Shown one piece after another: positions 35,772-47,387 of a DNA stretch of 64,000 nt (position 1 is its first letter; each line of letters starts with the position of its first letter). The stretch comes from Hyphomonadaceae bacterium. Lineage in GTDB: Bacteria > Pseudomonadota > Alphaproteobacteria > Rhizobiales > Hyphomicrobiaceae. A program made the position numbers and the translations under genes. The stretch covers positions 62,001 to 126,000 of the forward strand of contig JAIEQJ010000023.1 of the NCBI GenBank assembly GCA_019747815.1. Reading direction: 5' to 3'. The notes beneath the pieces were generated by a model, which worked only from the letters and a program-made list of their open reading frames with translations, made no database searches and was not told the DNA's origin.

Positions 35772-36548
35772 ATGAACAAGCGGCGTCGTGTGTACGAGGG
35801 CAAGGCCAAGGTGCTCTACGAAGGCCCAGAGCCCGGCACGCTCATCCAGCACTTCAAGGATGATGCGACCGCCTTCAACAACAAGAAGCATGCCCTGATC
35901 GAAGGCAAGGGTGTGCTCAACAACCGCATCTCCGAGTACATCTTCACCAAGCTCGCCGAGATCGGCGTGCCCACACATTTCATCCGCCGGCTCAATATGC
36001 GCGAGCAATTGATCCGCGAGGTCGAGATCATTCCCCTCGAGGTCGTGGTGCGCAACGTCGCCGCCGGCTCGATGGCCACGCGCCTTGGCCTGGAGGAGGG
36101 CAAGCCGCTCCCGCGCTCGATCATCGAATTCTATTACAAGAACGACGAGCTTGGCGACCCGATGGTGACGGAGGAGCACATCACGGCGTTTGGCTGGGCT
36201 ACGCCGCAGGAGATCGATGAGGTCATGGCGCTGGCTCTGCGCGTCAATGACTTCCTCGTCGGGCTGTTCCTGGGCATCGGCATCCGCCTCATCGATTTCA
36301 AGATGGAGTTCGGCCGGCAGTGGGACAACGAGCAGATGCACATCCTGCTGGCCGACGAGATCAGCCCCGACTGCTGCCGGCTGTGGGACGTCGCAACGTC
36401 CAACAAGCTCGACAAGGACCGGTTCCGGCGCGACCTGGGCGGGGTGCTCGAAGCCTATCAGGAAGTCGCCCGCCGACTCGGTGTATTGACGGAGAATCCG
36501 CGGCCCAAGGGAAGCGGACCGGTGTTGGTCAGCTCGAAACCAAACTGA
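35772..36548 (+). CDS. purC: SAICAR synthase
   Basis: This 258-residue enzyme joins CAIR and aspartate with ATP hydrolysis. It begins [20 protein letters not shown], a normal PurC start, and has the family signatures [13 protein letters not shown] and [17 protein letters not shown], followed by [11 protein letters not shown] and [14 protein letters not shown]. It is the first gene of the purC-purS-ORF-purQ-LysE-purL cluster. The gap to purS is 208 bp and without a gene. Confidence 0.97.
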   Translation: MNKRRRVYEGKAKVLYEGPEPGTLIQHFKDDATAFNNKKHALIEGKGVLNNRISEYIFTKLAEIGVPTHFIRRLNMREQLIREVEIIPLEVVVRNVAAGSMATRLGLEEGKPLPRSIIEFYYKNDELGDPMVTEEHITAFGWATPQEIDEVMALALRVNDFLVGLFLGIGIRLIDFKMEFGRQWDNEQMHILLADEISPDCCRLWDVATSNKLDKDRFRRDLGGVLEAYQEVARRLGVLTENPRPKGSGPVLVSSKPN

Positions 36549-36756
36549 TTTCGGGTTGGCGAGCATCGCGCTGAGCAAATCTCTGATCGCATGTCAGGCA
36601 GGCGCCATCGATCGGCAAATGCGCCCCAGCGCAACCTCGGCAGCCGGCTGCGGCCCCGACCGACGATATCCGGGCCGGTTGCGGAAACCTCCAGCGAGGG
36701 CTTGCGCCGGCTTGGAAAGCGAGCTACCGCCTGATCTCTTGCATGGAACCAAAGAC

Positions 36757-36999
36757 GTGAAAGCACGCATCAAGATCACTTTGAAGCATGGGGTTCTCGA
36801 TCCGCAGGGCAAGGCGATCGAGAACGCGCTTGCCAGTCTCGGCTACCGCGGCATCAACGAGGTGCGCCAGGGCAAATACATCGAGGTCGACCTGGCCGAG
36901 CAGGACGAAGCCCGGGCGCGCGCTCAGGTGGAAGAGATTTGCAAGGACCTCCTCGCCAACACCGTGATCGAGAACTACGCCTACGAGCTGGTAAAATGA
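36757..36999 (+). CDS. purS: FGAM synthase subunit PurS
   Basis: This 80-residue subunit joins PurQ and PurL to form the three-part phosphoribosylformylglycinamidine synthase. The sequence ARIKITLKHGVLDPQGKAI is diagnostic, followed by LGYRGINEVRQGKYIEV. The start is a GTG at 36757; the long open frame before it (from 36556) does not look like protein. Its stop overlaps the start of the next gene as ATGA, giving translational coupling to a secreted protein that is not normally part of this operon. Confidence 0.94.
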   Translation: MKARIKITLKHGVLDPQGKAIENALASLGYRGINEVRQGKYIEVDLAEQDEARARAQVEEICKDLLANTVIENYAYELVK

Positions 37000-37652
37000 G
37001 TGCACATGTGCCCCGGACCCTGATGCGCGTCCTCCTCGTCGGCGGGCTCGCGATCGGCACGGCGGCGCTCCTCATGCCCGCGGCATTGCCCGCCAACGCC
37101 CAGGCGTCGGTCGCAACGACGACATTCGCCAACCCCCGCTACCACTACACTGTTGCGCTTCCCGCAGGATGCCGGCACGAGGAAGGGCCCGGCACGGTCG
37201 ATGCCGTCTGTGCGGCAGACTTCGACCCCGAGCGGAGCGCCCGGGCCAACAGCGCCACCGCCCTGGTGATGGAAGTCGGGGCCGAGACCGTGGCTGGCGA
37301 TGCCGGCCGCACGGCAAGCGATCTGGCGCAACGCTACGATGAGGCGGCATTTCGGGAGGAGGTTCCGCAGGCGGTTTGCGGCGAGACCGACAAGGCGCGC
37401 GCCCGCATCAACAACGTCAAGCAGACCCTCGACGGAGCCAGGGTTGCCTACACGGCGGACGTCATCTGTGCCGAGGTCAGGTTTCTCCAGATCGCCGAGC
37501 GGCGTGCTTCCGTGCGGTATCTGATCGGCCCCGAAGCGCGCTACCGCCTCGTTGCCCGCGCACCGATTGAGGATTTCGAGAAGCACAAGCAGGCGATCGA
37601 AGCTTTTTTCGACAGCTTCCGCGTGCTGCCGGCGGAGAAGGCGAACCAATGA
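36996..37652 (+). CDS. Secreted hypothetical protein inserted between purS and purQ
   Basis: This 218-residue protein has a signal peptide ([29 protein letters not shown] in two hydrophobic parts, cleavage probably after NAQA). The mature part has five cysteines, in [19 protein letters not shown] and VICAEV among them, suggesting periplasmic disulfides. Both ends overlap neighbouring genes by the ATGA pattern: purS before and purQ after. I recognise no domain; the C-terminus ([19 protein letters not shown]) resembles the end of small stress-type periplasmic proteins that bind a ligand. Confidence 0.85.
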   Translation: MSAHVPRTLMRVLLVGGLAIGTAALLMPAALPANAQASVATTTFANPRYHYTVALPAGCRHEEGPGTVDAVCAADFDPERSARANSATALVMEVGAETVAGDAGRTASDLAQRYDEAAFREEVPQAVCGETDKARARINNVKQTLDGARVAYTADVICAEVRFLQIAERRASVRYLIGPEARYRLVARAPIEDFEKHKQAIEAFFDSFRVLPAEKANQ

Positions 37653-38338
37653 AATCAGCCGTCGTCGTCTTTCCGGGCTCCAATTGCGATCGCGACGTTA
37701 AGGTCGCGCTGGAGAAGGTCACGGGAGGCCCGGTGCGCATGGTCTGGCACGCCGAGACGGCCATGCCGGCGACGGATCTGATCGTGCTGCCCGGCGGCTT
37801 CGCCTATGGCGACTACCTGCGCACGGGAGCCATGGCCGCCCACTCTCCCATCATGCGCGATGTGGTGGCAAAGGCGAAGTCCGGCATCCCGGTGCTCGGC
37901 ATCTGCAACGGGTTCCAGGTGCTTTGCGAGGCGGGCCTGTTGCCGGGCGTGCTGATGCGCAATGCGTCGCTGAAATTCGTGTGCCGCGACGTGCTGCTCA
38001 AGATCGAGCAGACCGGCACGCCGTTCACGAGCTGCTTCCAGCAGGGCGAGGTGATCCGCCTGTCCGTTGCCCACGGCGACGGCAACTACTTTGCCGATCG
38101 CGCAACGCTCGAGGCTCTGGAAGCGGACGGCCGCGTCGTGTTCCGTTATGTCGATAAGGCCGGTCAGGCCACGCCTGAGGCCAATCCCAATGGCGCGCAG
38201 CACAACATTGCCGGCATCTGCGATGCGCAGCGGCGTGTGCTCGGGCTGATGCCGCACCCCGAGCGGTTGTTCGAGCCGATGCTCGGTGGCACCGACGGCC
38301 GCCGGATCTTCGAAAGCGTCCTTGCCACCCTGCACTGA
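37649..38338 (+). CDS. purQ: FGAM synthase subunit PurQ (glutaminase)
   Basis: This 229-residue class I glutamine amidotransferase supplies ammonia to PurL. The catalytic cysteine is in [10 protein letters not shown] (about residue 86-95), and the His-Glu pair in [10 protein letters not shown] near residue 205-214. [10 protein letters not shown]-like start [14 protein letters not shown] is canonical. It begins inside the stop codon of the upstream secreted-protein gene. The LysE exporter gene follows only 9 bp after its stop. Confidence 0.97.
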   Translation: MKSAVVVFPGSNCDRDVKVALEKVTGGPVRMVWHAETAMPATDLIVLPGGFAYGDYLRTGAMAAHSPIMRDVVAKAKSGIPVLGICNGFQVLCEAGLLPGVLMRNASLKFVCRDVLLKIEQTGTPFTSCFQQGEVIRLSVAHGDGNYFADRATLEALEADGRVVFRYVDKAGQATPEANPNGAQHNIAGICDAQRRVLGLMPHPERLFEPMLGGTDGRRIFESVLATLH

Positions 38339-38347
38339 GCCCCGGCA

Positions 38348-38989
38348 GTGTCGTTCGTCCCCGAAGCCTCCGTCTTGCTGGCCTATTCGGTCGCGTGCCT
38401 GGTGTTGTTCGTCACGCCCGGCCCCGACATGAGCCTGTTCCTGGCCAAGACGCTCACCAGCGGGCGCCGCGCGGGCCTGGCGGCGATGACCGGGGCGATG
38501 CTTGGGTGCATCGTGCATTCCCTGCTGGCGGCCTTCGGGATCTCCGCGCTCATCGCTGCCTCGCCCGCCGCCTTCCTTGCCCTCAAGATCGCAGGGGCGC
38601 TCTATCTCTTGTGGCTTGCCGTCGATGCCGTGCGCAACGGGTCGGTCGTCAATCTTTCCGCATCCCAACCCGCACCCGCATCGGTCTGGCGCACCCTGAT
38701 GCTGGGCCTCAGCATCAATCTGACGAATCCCAAGATTGTCCTCTTCTTCGTGACCTTCCTGCCTCAATTCATCGATGCGCAGGATGCGCATGCTGCCGGC
38801 AAGCTGCTGTTCCTGGGCCTCTATTTCGTGGTGCTCACCTACCCCCTGGCGGTGCTGTTGATCCTTGGCGCCGAGCACCTGCAACGGGGCCTGCAGCGCA
38901 GGCCCCGCATGCTGCGGGCCATCGACTGGCTGTTCGCCGGGGTCTTCAGCGCCTTTGCCGTGCGCATTCTTGCCATGCAGGACCGGTGA
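38348..38989 (+). CDS. LysE/RhtB family amino-acid exporter
   Basis: This 213-residue membrane protein has six predicted helices. The family signature is near the N-terminus: LFVTPGPDMSLFLAKTLTSG (TPGP-D/N motif), followed by GRRAGLAAMTGAMLGC, and FLGLYFVVLTYPLAVLLI. The start is GTG 38348. It is placed between purQ and purL, so it is probably transcribed with purine genes, an unusual location. The exported substrate is unknown. Confidence 0.92.
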   Translation: MSFVPEASVLLAYSVACLVLFVTPGPDMSLFLAKTLTSGRRAGLAAMTGAMLGCIVHSLLAAFGISALIAASPAAFLALKIAGALYLLWLAVDAVRNGSVVNLSASQPAPASVWRTLMLGLSINLTNPKIVLFFVTFLPQFIDAQDAHAAGKLLFLGLYFVVLTYPLAVLLILGAEHLQRGLQRRPRMLRAIDWLFAGVFSAFAVRILAMQDR

Positions 38990-39157
38990 GGGCATTTCGC
39001 CTCGTCCCGCCCCATACGGCCCTTATTGCGAGCTTGCGACCCTGGCGTCGGCGGGCGACAAGGCCTGTGAGCGCGTCACCGGCGACATAGGACTCTTCGC
39101 GATCCGGCCGCTATAAGTTCGCTCCACGCTTGAGATTCCTTCCCCGAGAGCCATTGA

Positions 39158-41368
<2,211 letters not shown>

Positions 41369-41508
41369 GGCACCGCCCGAGCGTTCCTCTAATGTTCTTG
41401 CGCGGCCAGAACCGGAGCGCTAGAATCGAACAATGATCGAGAGCAAAGGCAAGGCGCATACGCACGTGTTAGTCGCCCGCTGCACACCGACGAAGGACGC
41501 CTGACGCC

Positions 41509-41745
41509 ATGCCAATGGACGCCAAGGACATCGAGCAGCTCATCAAGGAGCGTTTTCCCGAGGCTCAGGTGACGATCAAGGATCTGGCCGGGGATGGCGA
41601 TCACTACGCCGCGCATGTGGTCGCCAAGGAGTTCGCTGGCAAGACCCGGGTGCAGCAGCACAAGATGGTCTACGACGCCCTGCAGGGCCGCATGGGCGGG
41701 GTTTTGCACGCCCTTGCCCTCACCACGGCGCCGCCCAAAGATTGA
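41509..41745 (+). CDS. bolA: BolA/IbaG family protein
   Basis: This 78-residue protein has the BolA core with the helix-turn-helix-like element FAGKTRVQQHKMVYDALQGR and a conserved histidine that can bind a [2Fe-2S] cluster with a CGFS glutaredoxin. GDGDHYAAHVVAKEF is the central beta segment. The gene lies 103 bp upstream of such a glutaredoxin (grxD), the classic pair for iron-sulfur trafficking or iron sensing. It is smaller than E. coli BolA and closer to YrbA/IbaG. Confidence 0.92.
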   Translation: MPMDAKDIEQLIKERFPEAQVTIKDLAGDGDHYAAHVVAKEFAGKTRVQQHKMVYDALQGRMGGVLHALALTTAPPKD

Positions 41746-41848
41746 CTTTGCCGCGCCATTACCCACATGTTCTCGCGTCACTCGGGGCCCAGTGGACCCC
41801 TTGGCTCGCGGCCGCCGATCGGCCGCGAATCCTGAAGAAAGGTTGCGC

Positions 41849-42199
41849 ATGAGCGAGCAAGCCGTTCACGACTGGATCCGCAAGACCGTGGCCAACAGCG
41901 ATGTGGTTCTCTTCATGAAGGGGACGCAGAACTTTCCCCAATGCGGCTTCTCTGCCCAGGTCGCTCAGATCCTTGGTCACTTGGGCGTCACCTACAAGGA
42001 CGTGAATGTCCTGGAGGATATGGGCATCCGCGAGGGCATCAAGACATTCTCCAACTGGCCCACCATCCCCCAGCTTTACATCAAGGGCGAGTTCGTGGGC
42101 GGCTGTGACATCATCCGCGAGATGTTCCAGGAAGGCGAACTGCAGCAGCTGCTGGACGAGAAGGGCGTGTCTCACGGCAAGGCGACGCTGACCGCATAG
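41849..42199 (+). CDS. grxD: Monothiol glutaredoxin (CGFS type)
   Basis: This 116-residue protein has the CGFS active site (GTQNFPQCGFSAQVAQIL), WPTIPQLYIKGEFVGGCDI and the glutathione-binding residues of Grx4-type glutaredoxins, which carry [2Fe-2S] clusters. ATG 41849 gives the normal N-terminus; a longer open frame begins at 41594 but covers the bolA frame. It follows bolA, with which its product should form a cluster-bridged complex. Confidence 0.96.
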   Translation: MSEQAVHDWIRKTVANSDVVLFMKGTQNFPQCGFSAQVAQILGHLGVTYKDVNVLEDMGIREGIKTFSNWPTIPQLYIKGEFVGGCDIIREMFQEGELQQLLDEKGVSHGKATLTA

Positions 42200-42316
42200 G
42201 CCGACCGGCCCGCCGCGGATACCGTTCGCAAAGCTCCTGCCAATACCCGACATAATCCCGCCGCCTGTCCGCCTAGGATGGCGGCGTTGCTTTTTGCGGG
42301 AACGGCAGGTTGCAGG

Positions 42317-43381
42317 ATGCTGGGGGGCCGTCGCTTCTTGTTGAGCCTGGCATTGGTGGGGGCCAGCGTGTGCCTGGCGCTCGGCGTCAGTCTGCCCATC
42401 ATCAAGTTGACCAAGTTCGTGTTCTTCACCTACGAGCACTCGCTCATCTCCACGGTCAACGCCCTGATCCGTTCCGGCCAGATTTTTCTCGGCATCACGG
42501 TGCTGGTCTTCTCCATCCTGCTGCCCATCCTGAAGCTGCTGTACCTGCTGTTGCTGTCGACGTTGCCGCGGCGCGAGGTCAGCCGCATGTCGCGCCAGCT
42601 GCGCGCACTGGAATGGCTCGGCAAGTGGTCCATGCACGATGTGCTCGTGCTCTCGCTGTCGATTTTCTTCATCAAGAGCCAAGGCGTGTATGACGCCAAA
42701 AGCCTCAACGGCGTCTACTTCTTCACGGCCGCCGTTCTTCTGATGATCCTTGCCTACGCCTGGCTGCGCGGCGACGTCACCGCGTCGCAGGCTCCGCGCC
42801 CTGTGCCCATGCGGAGGGCTGCACAGTCCTCGACCTTGCGCAACTTCGCCTTCAGCTTCCTGATCATTCTGGCGACGGTGTTCTTTGCGCTGGGCGTCAT
42901 GCTGCCCGCAATCCGCTTCACGACCGTGTACGTGTGGACCAACCAGCACTCGGTCGCCACCATCATCTGGGCGCTCTACAAGAACGAGGAGTTCTTCCTC
43001 TGCTTCGTGATCTTCATGTTCTCGATCTTCTTCCCCTTCATGAAGCTGTTCTACCTGCTCACCCTTGTCACCTCTCCCGACATGCCGCAGGACTTCCGCT
43101 CCCGATCGATCTCGGTCATGGAGTGGCTCGGCCGCTATTCAATGACGGACGTGATGGTGCTGGCTTTGATGATCTTCTACATCAATGCCTCGGGGTATTC
43201 CGAAGCCTCGGTTCTGCCCGGCGTCTACTTCTTCGCGGCCTCCGCGCTGATGACGATGTTCGCCTACGGCTGGGCGAACTCGGTGGGGCCCGGCGTTTCC
43301 CAGCCGGCCAGCCTGCAGGCGCGGCTGGCCGAGCTTGCGCCCACCGCCGTCCCGCCGGGGGAGCGGCTCGTGCAACGGTAG
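42317..43381 (+). CDS. PqiA-like paraquat-inducible membrane protein
   Basis: This 354-residue membrane protein has two similar halves of about four helices each. Repeated blocks show this: ALGVSLPIIKLTKFVFFTYEHS in parts versus ALGVMLPAIRFTTVYVWTNQHS, LEWLGKWSMHDVLVLSLSIFFIKS versus MEWLGRYSMTDVMVLALMIFYINA in parts. That is the PqiA/YebS fold. No MCE-domain partner (PqiB/YebT) is next to it. ATG 42317 is chosen; ATG 42278 would add 13 residues. It is convergent with rpsD. Confidence 0.82.
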   Translation: MLGGRRFLLSLALVGASVCLALGVSLPIIKLTKFVFFTYEHSLISTVNALIRSGQIFLGITVLVFSILLPILKLLYLLLLSTLPRREVSRMSRQLRALEWLGKWSMHDVLVLSLSIFFIKSQGVYDAKSLNGVYFFTAAVLLMILAYAWLRGDVTASQAPRPVPMRRAAQSSTLRNFAFSFLIILATVFFALGVMLPAIRFTTVYVWTNQHSVATIIWALYKNEEFFLCFVIFMFSIFFPFMKLFYLLTLVTSPDMPQDFRSRSISVMEWLGRYSMTDVMVLALMIFYINASGYSEASVLPGVYFFAASALMTMFAYGWANSVGPGVSQPASLQARLAELAPTAVPPGERLVQR

Positions 43382-43410
43382 GCGGCAAGGGTCCGCCGCT
43401 GCGCGCAAAG

Positions 43411-43438
43411 CAAAAAGGCCGCCCACACGAGCGGCCTT
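43411..43438 (-). terminator. Intrinsic terminator of rpsD
   Basis: On the minus strand aaggccgc (43438-43431) and gcggcctt (43422-43415) form a stem with an 8-base loop. It is followed by a run of five T residues. The hairpin is 23 bp after the rpsD stop. Confidence 0.75.
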
Positions 43439-43460
43439 CGGCGCCAAAACGGCAAAACCG

Positions 43461-44078
43461 CTACCGGCTGTAGAACTCGACCACCAGATTCGGCTCCATG
43501 TGCACCGGGAACGGCACCTCGCTCAAACCCGGCACGCGCACCAGCTTGGCCGTCATCTTGCTGTGATCCACCTCGACATAGTCGGGCACGTCGCGCTCGG
43601 TGCTCTTGATGGCTTCGAGCAGCAGGGCCATTTGCTTGCCCTTCTCCTTGACCTCGACCAGATCGCCGACCCGGCAGCGGAAACTCGGGATATTCACCCG
43701 CCGGCCGTTCACCGTCACGTGCCCGTGGCTCACGAACTGCCGTGCGGCAAATACGGTTGGGACGAACTTGGCGCGGTACACGATCGCATCCAGCCGGCGC
43801 TCCAGCAGCCCGATCAGATGCTCGGACGTGGAGCCCTTGAAGCGGCGGGCCTCCTCGTAGACGCGCCTGAACTGGCGCTCGCCGACGTTGCCATAGTAGC
43901 GCTTCAGCTTCTGCTTGGCCTGCAGCTGCTGGCCGTAGTCGGAAAGCTTGGCTGTACGCCGTTCGCCGTGTTGGCCCGGGCGCGATTCGCGCTTGTTGAG
44001 CGGGCTCTTGGCGCGACCCCAGAGCTTCTGCCCCAGGCGGCGATCAATCTTGTACTTGGCGCGAATGCGCTTCGTCAT
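43461..44078 (-). CDS. rpsD: 30S ribosomal protein S4
   Basis: This 205-residue primary rRNA-binding protein has the N-terminal ribosomal-S4 domain ([19 protein letters not shown]) and the S4 RNA-binding domain ([37 protein letters not shown] in parts). The C-terminal LVVEFYSR is typical. It has no zinc cysteines. It starts with [10 protein letters not shown] at 44078. Upstream to 44316 there is no gene for 238 bp, so its promoter lies there. An intrinsic terminator follows. Confidence 0.98.
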   Translation of the reverse strand: MTKRIRAKYKIDRRLGQKLWGRAKSPLNKRESRPGQHGERRTAKLSDYGQQLQAKQKLKRYYGNVGERQFRRVYEEARRFKGSTSEHLIGLLERRLDAIVYRAKFVPTVFAARQFVSHGHVTVNGRRVNIPSFRCRVGDLVEVKEKGKQMALLLEAIKSTERDVPDYVEVDHSKMTAKLVRVPGLSEVPFPVHMEPNLVVEFYSR

Positions 44079-44316
44079 CGTGACACTCCAAAGTCGTGAA
44101 GAATACGGGATAGGCTAGGTTGTAGAGCACCCCTTCCTCTGCCCCTGGGATATCCCGGGGACTGACAGGCACCAGCCCTGCCCGGCCAAAAGCCCAAGCA
44201 CCAGCCGACACCACAGGTGTGCAGACACTGCGGACCCAACCGGCCCGCGAGGCGCGTTATACCGGATAGCGGGCCAGCGTCAATGTCCCGCCGCCCGAGG
44301 CGCTATTGCCGCAGGG

Positions 44317-44958
44317 CTACTTCTTCTGCGTCCCGGTTTTGACCGGCTCGGCGGTCTTTGCGGCCGGCGGGGGGGCCGAATTGATGTAGGCGACAATCTG
44401 CGTCTTGATCCGTTGGCGCTCGGTTTCGGTGCAGCTCTCGGCCTTGCTGCCCCCTTTCGCATCCCTGACCACGACCTGCTTGTCGCCTTCCTTCTCGACA
44501 ATCTGCACCTTGCCGGTCAGCGTCATGACCGTGAAGAGATGTAGCTGGCTGATGTAGAGAAGCTGCTGATCGGTCCAGGTCGCCTTGGCCTCCTCGCGGC
44601 GCATGAGCGTCTGATAGTTGGCGCGCTGCTCCTCGATCAGCTCACACACCTGCGCATAGGCCGTCAGCCGCGCCACCCGAATGACCTCGCGCGCCACGTC
44701 GACCGCGACGATCACATCTTTGGGCTTGGTCTTGTCGACCTCGATCGTCTTGCCGTCGGGAGCCGTGAACTTGGGCGGCGTCAGCGCCCAGGCATACTGC
44801 ATCAGCAGCTGGACGGACTTCTCGCTGAGCTCCTTGTTCTGCGCCAGCGCAGAGCCGCTGCCGGCCGCAGCAAGCAACACCGCAAGCGCCAAGCCTGCGG
44901 CAACCGTCCCGCACCTGCCGATCTTGCCCCAGCCCCTCTTGCTCAAGCCCGCCCCCAT
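44317..44958 (-). CDS. Secreted hypothetical protein
   Basis: This 213-residue exported protein has a signal peptide ending SGSALAQ (about residue 39). The mature part is helical (EKSVQLLMQYAWALTPPKF, VAREVIRVARLTAYAQVCELIEEQR in parts), with a Pro/Ala/Lys-rich tail. ATG 44958 has an upstream gagg; the in-frame ATG at 45009 has no ribosome site. There are only two cysteines. In many alphaproteobacteria murI lies between rpsD and the methyltransferase; here this protein occupies the place. No function known. Confidence 0.75.
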   Translation of the reverse strand: MGAGLSKRGWGKIGRCGTVAAGLALAVLLAAAGSGSALAQNKELSEKSVQLLMQYAWALTPPKFTAPDGKTIEVDKTKPKDVIVAVDVAREVIRVARLTAYAQVCELIEEQRANYQTLMRREEAKATWTDQQLLYISQLHLFTVMTLTGKVQIVEKEGDKQVVVRDAKGGSKAESCTETERQRIKTQIVAYINSAPPPAAKTAEPVKTGTQKK

Positions 44959-45050
44959 GGGTTCTCTGGCCTCGTCCGAGTTGGTCTTGTGATGAGTTGT
45001 TGAGCGCATCGCTCGGGGGAAAAGGAGGCATAACTAAGGCAAGGCCCAGC

Positions 45051-46298
45051 CTATCGCCGGGGATTCACCAATGCCTTGACGATTCCGCGCAAGGTGCGGA
45101 TTTCCTGCTCCGTCGCGCCCATGCGGACGAACATCGAACGCAGGTTCTGGACCACGCTCGGGCGTTTCTCAGGTGCGGTGAAAAAGCCGTTGGCATCAAG
45201 CTCCCGCTCCAAATGCTCAAAGAATCCCATGAGTTCCTCGCGACTCGCCGGCGGCGAGCCGCGCGTCCTGAGGCCCGGCTGCAGAGGCTCCTCATAGGTG
45301 GTGACCCGGCCCAAGGTGCCCCCGCCTCCCTGCTTCATCCATTCATAGCTCAGCAGCAGCACCGCCTGTGCCAGATTGAGGGATGCAAAATTGGGATTGA
45401 CGGGCGCCATCACCACGGCGTCCGCATTGGCCACCTCTCCGGTCTCCAACCCGTTGCGCTCCGGTCCAAAAATGATCCCGCACCGCTGGCCCTCCGCCAG
45501 CCTCCGACGCATCTCCTGGACTGCCTGCTCGGGCGTGAGCACGGGCTTGGCCAGATCGCGCTGCCGCGCGCTGGTAGCGCAGACCCATTGCAGACCGCCC
45601 AGCGCGTCCTTGAAGCTGGCAAAGGCCTGCGCACCGTCGATGATGAAATTGGCGCCCGAGGCCGCAATGCGCGCCTTGTCGTTGGGCCAGCCGTCGCGCG
45701 GCGCAACCAGGCGCAGATGCTCCAGCCCGAAGTTTGCCATGGCGCGGGCCACCATGCCGATGTTGTCGGCGAGTTGCGGGCGCACCAGGATCAGAACCGG
45801 GCTCTGTTCGCTGCCGGCCGGCGGCGCACCGGTCTGGCCGGCGCGGCGAATGCCGTGGCGCAGCTTGCGCAGCACGCGGCGCGCCCAGAACCAATACTCC
45901 ACCCCGGACCAAGTGGCCGCAAGGTGCTCGAGGCTTTGCGCCCTCAAAATGCCGCTGCCGGTTCCTGGAATGCGGAGGGCGGAATCCGCGCAGGTGACCT
46001 CCGCGTACTGCGCCACGAAATCGTCGAACGACCTGAGACCAAGCTTCTCCGTCCGCAGCCGGCAGCCTGGACAGGTGGCAGCGTCGGCCTTGCAGCGCTG
46101 CTCCGCGCAGTAGACGAGAACAGGCTCGAGCGCGGCATGGTCGAGGCCGGCGGAGGACCAGCGCGCCAGTGCTGCGCCGATGCCCTCTTCATGCGCGGTG
46201 TCGACAATACCCGCCACCGGAACACCCGCGCCGGCCACAACAGGCATCCTGCCGTCGGCCTTCTCCTCGGCGATGATCGTGCACGGGCTTTGGCTCAC
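45051..46298 (-). CDS. trmJ: tRNA methyltransferase TrmJ-like, with N-terminal DUF433-like/cysteine-rich extension
   Basis: Residues from about 167 onward are a SpoU-class 2'-O-methyltransferase of the TrmJ type (ILVRPQLADNIGMVARAMANFG, IIFGPERNGLET, NPNFASLNLAQAVLLLSYEW), which methylates position 32 of tRNA. The preceding 166 residues are extra. PVVAGAGVPVAGIVDTAHEEG and HAALEPVLVYCAEQRC resemble a DUF433-type domain, and CAEQRCKADAATCPGC looks like a small zinc-binding cluster (C-x4-C-x6-C-x2-C). The GTG start at 46298 has an aggag site upstream, supporting the long form. Ordinary TrmJ is about 250 residues. Confidence 0.88.
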   Translation of the reverse strand: MSQSPCTIIAEEKADGRMPVVAGAGVPVAGIVDTAHEEGIGAALARWSSAGLDHAALEPVLVYCAEQRCKADAATCPGCRLRTEKLGLRSFDDFVAQYAEVTCADSALRIPGTGSGILRAQSLEHLAATWSGVEYWFWARRVLRKLRHGIRRAGQTGAPPAGSEQSPVLILVRPQLADNIGMVARAMANFGLEHLRLVAPRDGWPNDKARIAASGANFIIDGAQAFASFKDALGGLQWVCATSARQRDLAKPVLTPEQAVQEMRRRLAEGQRCGIIFGPERNGLETGEVANADAVVMAPVNPNFASLNLAQAVLLLSYEWMKQGGGGTLGRVTTYEEPLQPGLRTRGSPPASREELMGFFEHLERELDANGFFTAPEKRPSVVQNLRSMFVRMGATEQEIRTLRGIVKALVNPRR

Positions 46299-46335
46299 GG
46301 TTCTTGGGCTCCTATGGCGCCGAACCTGGCCGGCG

Positions 46336-47223
46336 TCAGGGCGCTAGGAAAGCGCGCAGATGACCGATAACCGCATCGGTCCTCTGATGCACGACCCAAT
46401 GATCGGCATCCTCAATCTCGCGCACGGTCAAGTCATCGCAATAGTCGCCCAGCGTGGCACGCGACACGGGCAGCAGCGCCCGATCGTTCAAGCCCCAGAT
46501 AACAAGATGGGGCATACGCACCCTGAGCTGGGTCGGATCGAGCTTCATGATCTTGCCGGCATCGACCTCCTCGCCCGGGTGCGGCACCAGCAGCGGGGAT
46601 GCCCGGTACCAATTCAGCATGCCGGTCAAGGCTCCGCGCGGAGACCACGCCTCCAGGTAGCCGGCGCGCCGCTGGGGCGTCAACCAGGGTTGCGGCCCGA
46701 AGCGGCTCAAGATGCCCAGCAGCTTCTCGAAGGTGTTGGCCGACAGGCTCGCCTCGGCGCCGGGATCGCGCAGGTCGTGCATGTAGGTGCTGGCCTTGCG
46801 CTGGGCCTCATCCTCGATGAGCGCACGCTGAAATGGGCCCGGGTGGACGCCGTTGATCACCGCCAGCTTGGCAACACGGCTCGGCGCAGCGATCGCGGTG
46901 GCATAACCCACGGAGGCGCCCCAGTCATGGGCGACCAGGGCGTAAGGCCGGCCCGGCGAGAAGTGGTCGCCCAGCGCCAAGACGTCGCGGACCAGATGCT
47001 TCACCCGGTACGCGTCGACACCCTCCGGCTTCGACGAGCGGAAATAGCCGCGCTGGTCGGGAGCCACCGCATGGAAGGCCTTGGCGAAGGCCGGCAGCAC
47101 CTCGTCCCAGGCGCCCGAGTATTCGGGAAAGCCGTGCAGGAAGAGGATCAGCGGCGCCTGCGGATCACCCAGGGCGCGCGTGTGGATGTCGATGCCGTTG
47201 GCGCGAATGGTCTGGTGCCGCAT
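46336..47223 (-). CDS. Alpha/beta hydrolase, epoxide hydrolase-like
   Basis: This 295-residue hydrolase has [15 protein letters not shown] (oxyanion HGxP, about residue 30), the nucleophile aspartate in [12 protein letters not shown] (about 100), a Tyr-rich cap, and the catalytic histidine in DADHWVVHQ near 275. Asp instead of Ser as nucleophile places it with epoxide hydrolases, haloalkane or haloacetate dehalogenases. The HGFPE start favours epoxide hydrolase or fluoroacetate-dehalogenase relatives. ATG 47223 gives the normal start; upstream residues are not conserved. It is divergent from icd. Confidence 0.88.
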   Translation of the reverse strand: MRHQTIRANGIDIHTRALGDPQAPLILFLHGFPEYSGAWDEVLPAFAKAFHAVAPDQRGYFRSSKPEGVDAYRVKHLVRDVLALGDHFSPGRPYALVAHDWGASVGYATAIAAPSRVAKLAVINGVHPGPFQRALIEDEAQRKASTYMHDLRDPGAEASLSANTFEKLLGILSRFGPQPWLTPQRRAGYLEAWSPRGALTGMLNWYRASPLLVPHPGEEVDAGKIMKLDPTQLRVRMPHLVIWGLNDRALLPVSRATLGDYCDDLTVREIEDADHWVVHQRTDAVIGHLRAFLAP

Positions 47224-47321
47224 GCCTGGCCTCCATCCCGGCTGGAGCGCCGGGCTGGCGAGCGTGCCCAAAAGCCGAGCGGGTGTCGAGACTTGTTCAG
47301 GAGTTGCGACGAGAGCAGTCT

Positions 47322-47350
47322 TTGCGGCCGGCCGGTGCGGATGCTATAGG
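47322..47350 (+). promoter_or_regulatory. Possible icd promoter
   Basis: ttgcgg (47322-47327), 17 bases and tatagg (47345-47350) match a sigma-70-type arrangement. They end 38 bp before the icd ATG, leaving a short leader with the ggaagggg ribosome-binding site. Confidence 0.45.
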
Positions 47351-47387
47351 GCGGCCGCGATCGAGGCGTCTGGAAGGGGTTAGCACC

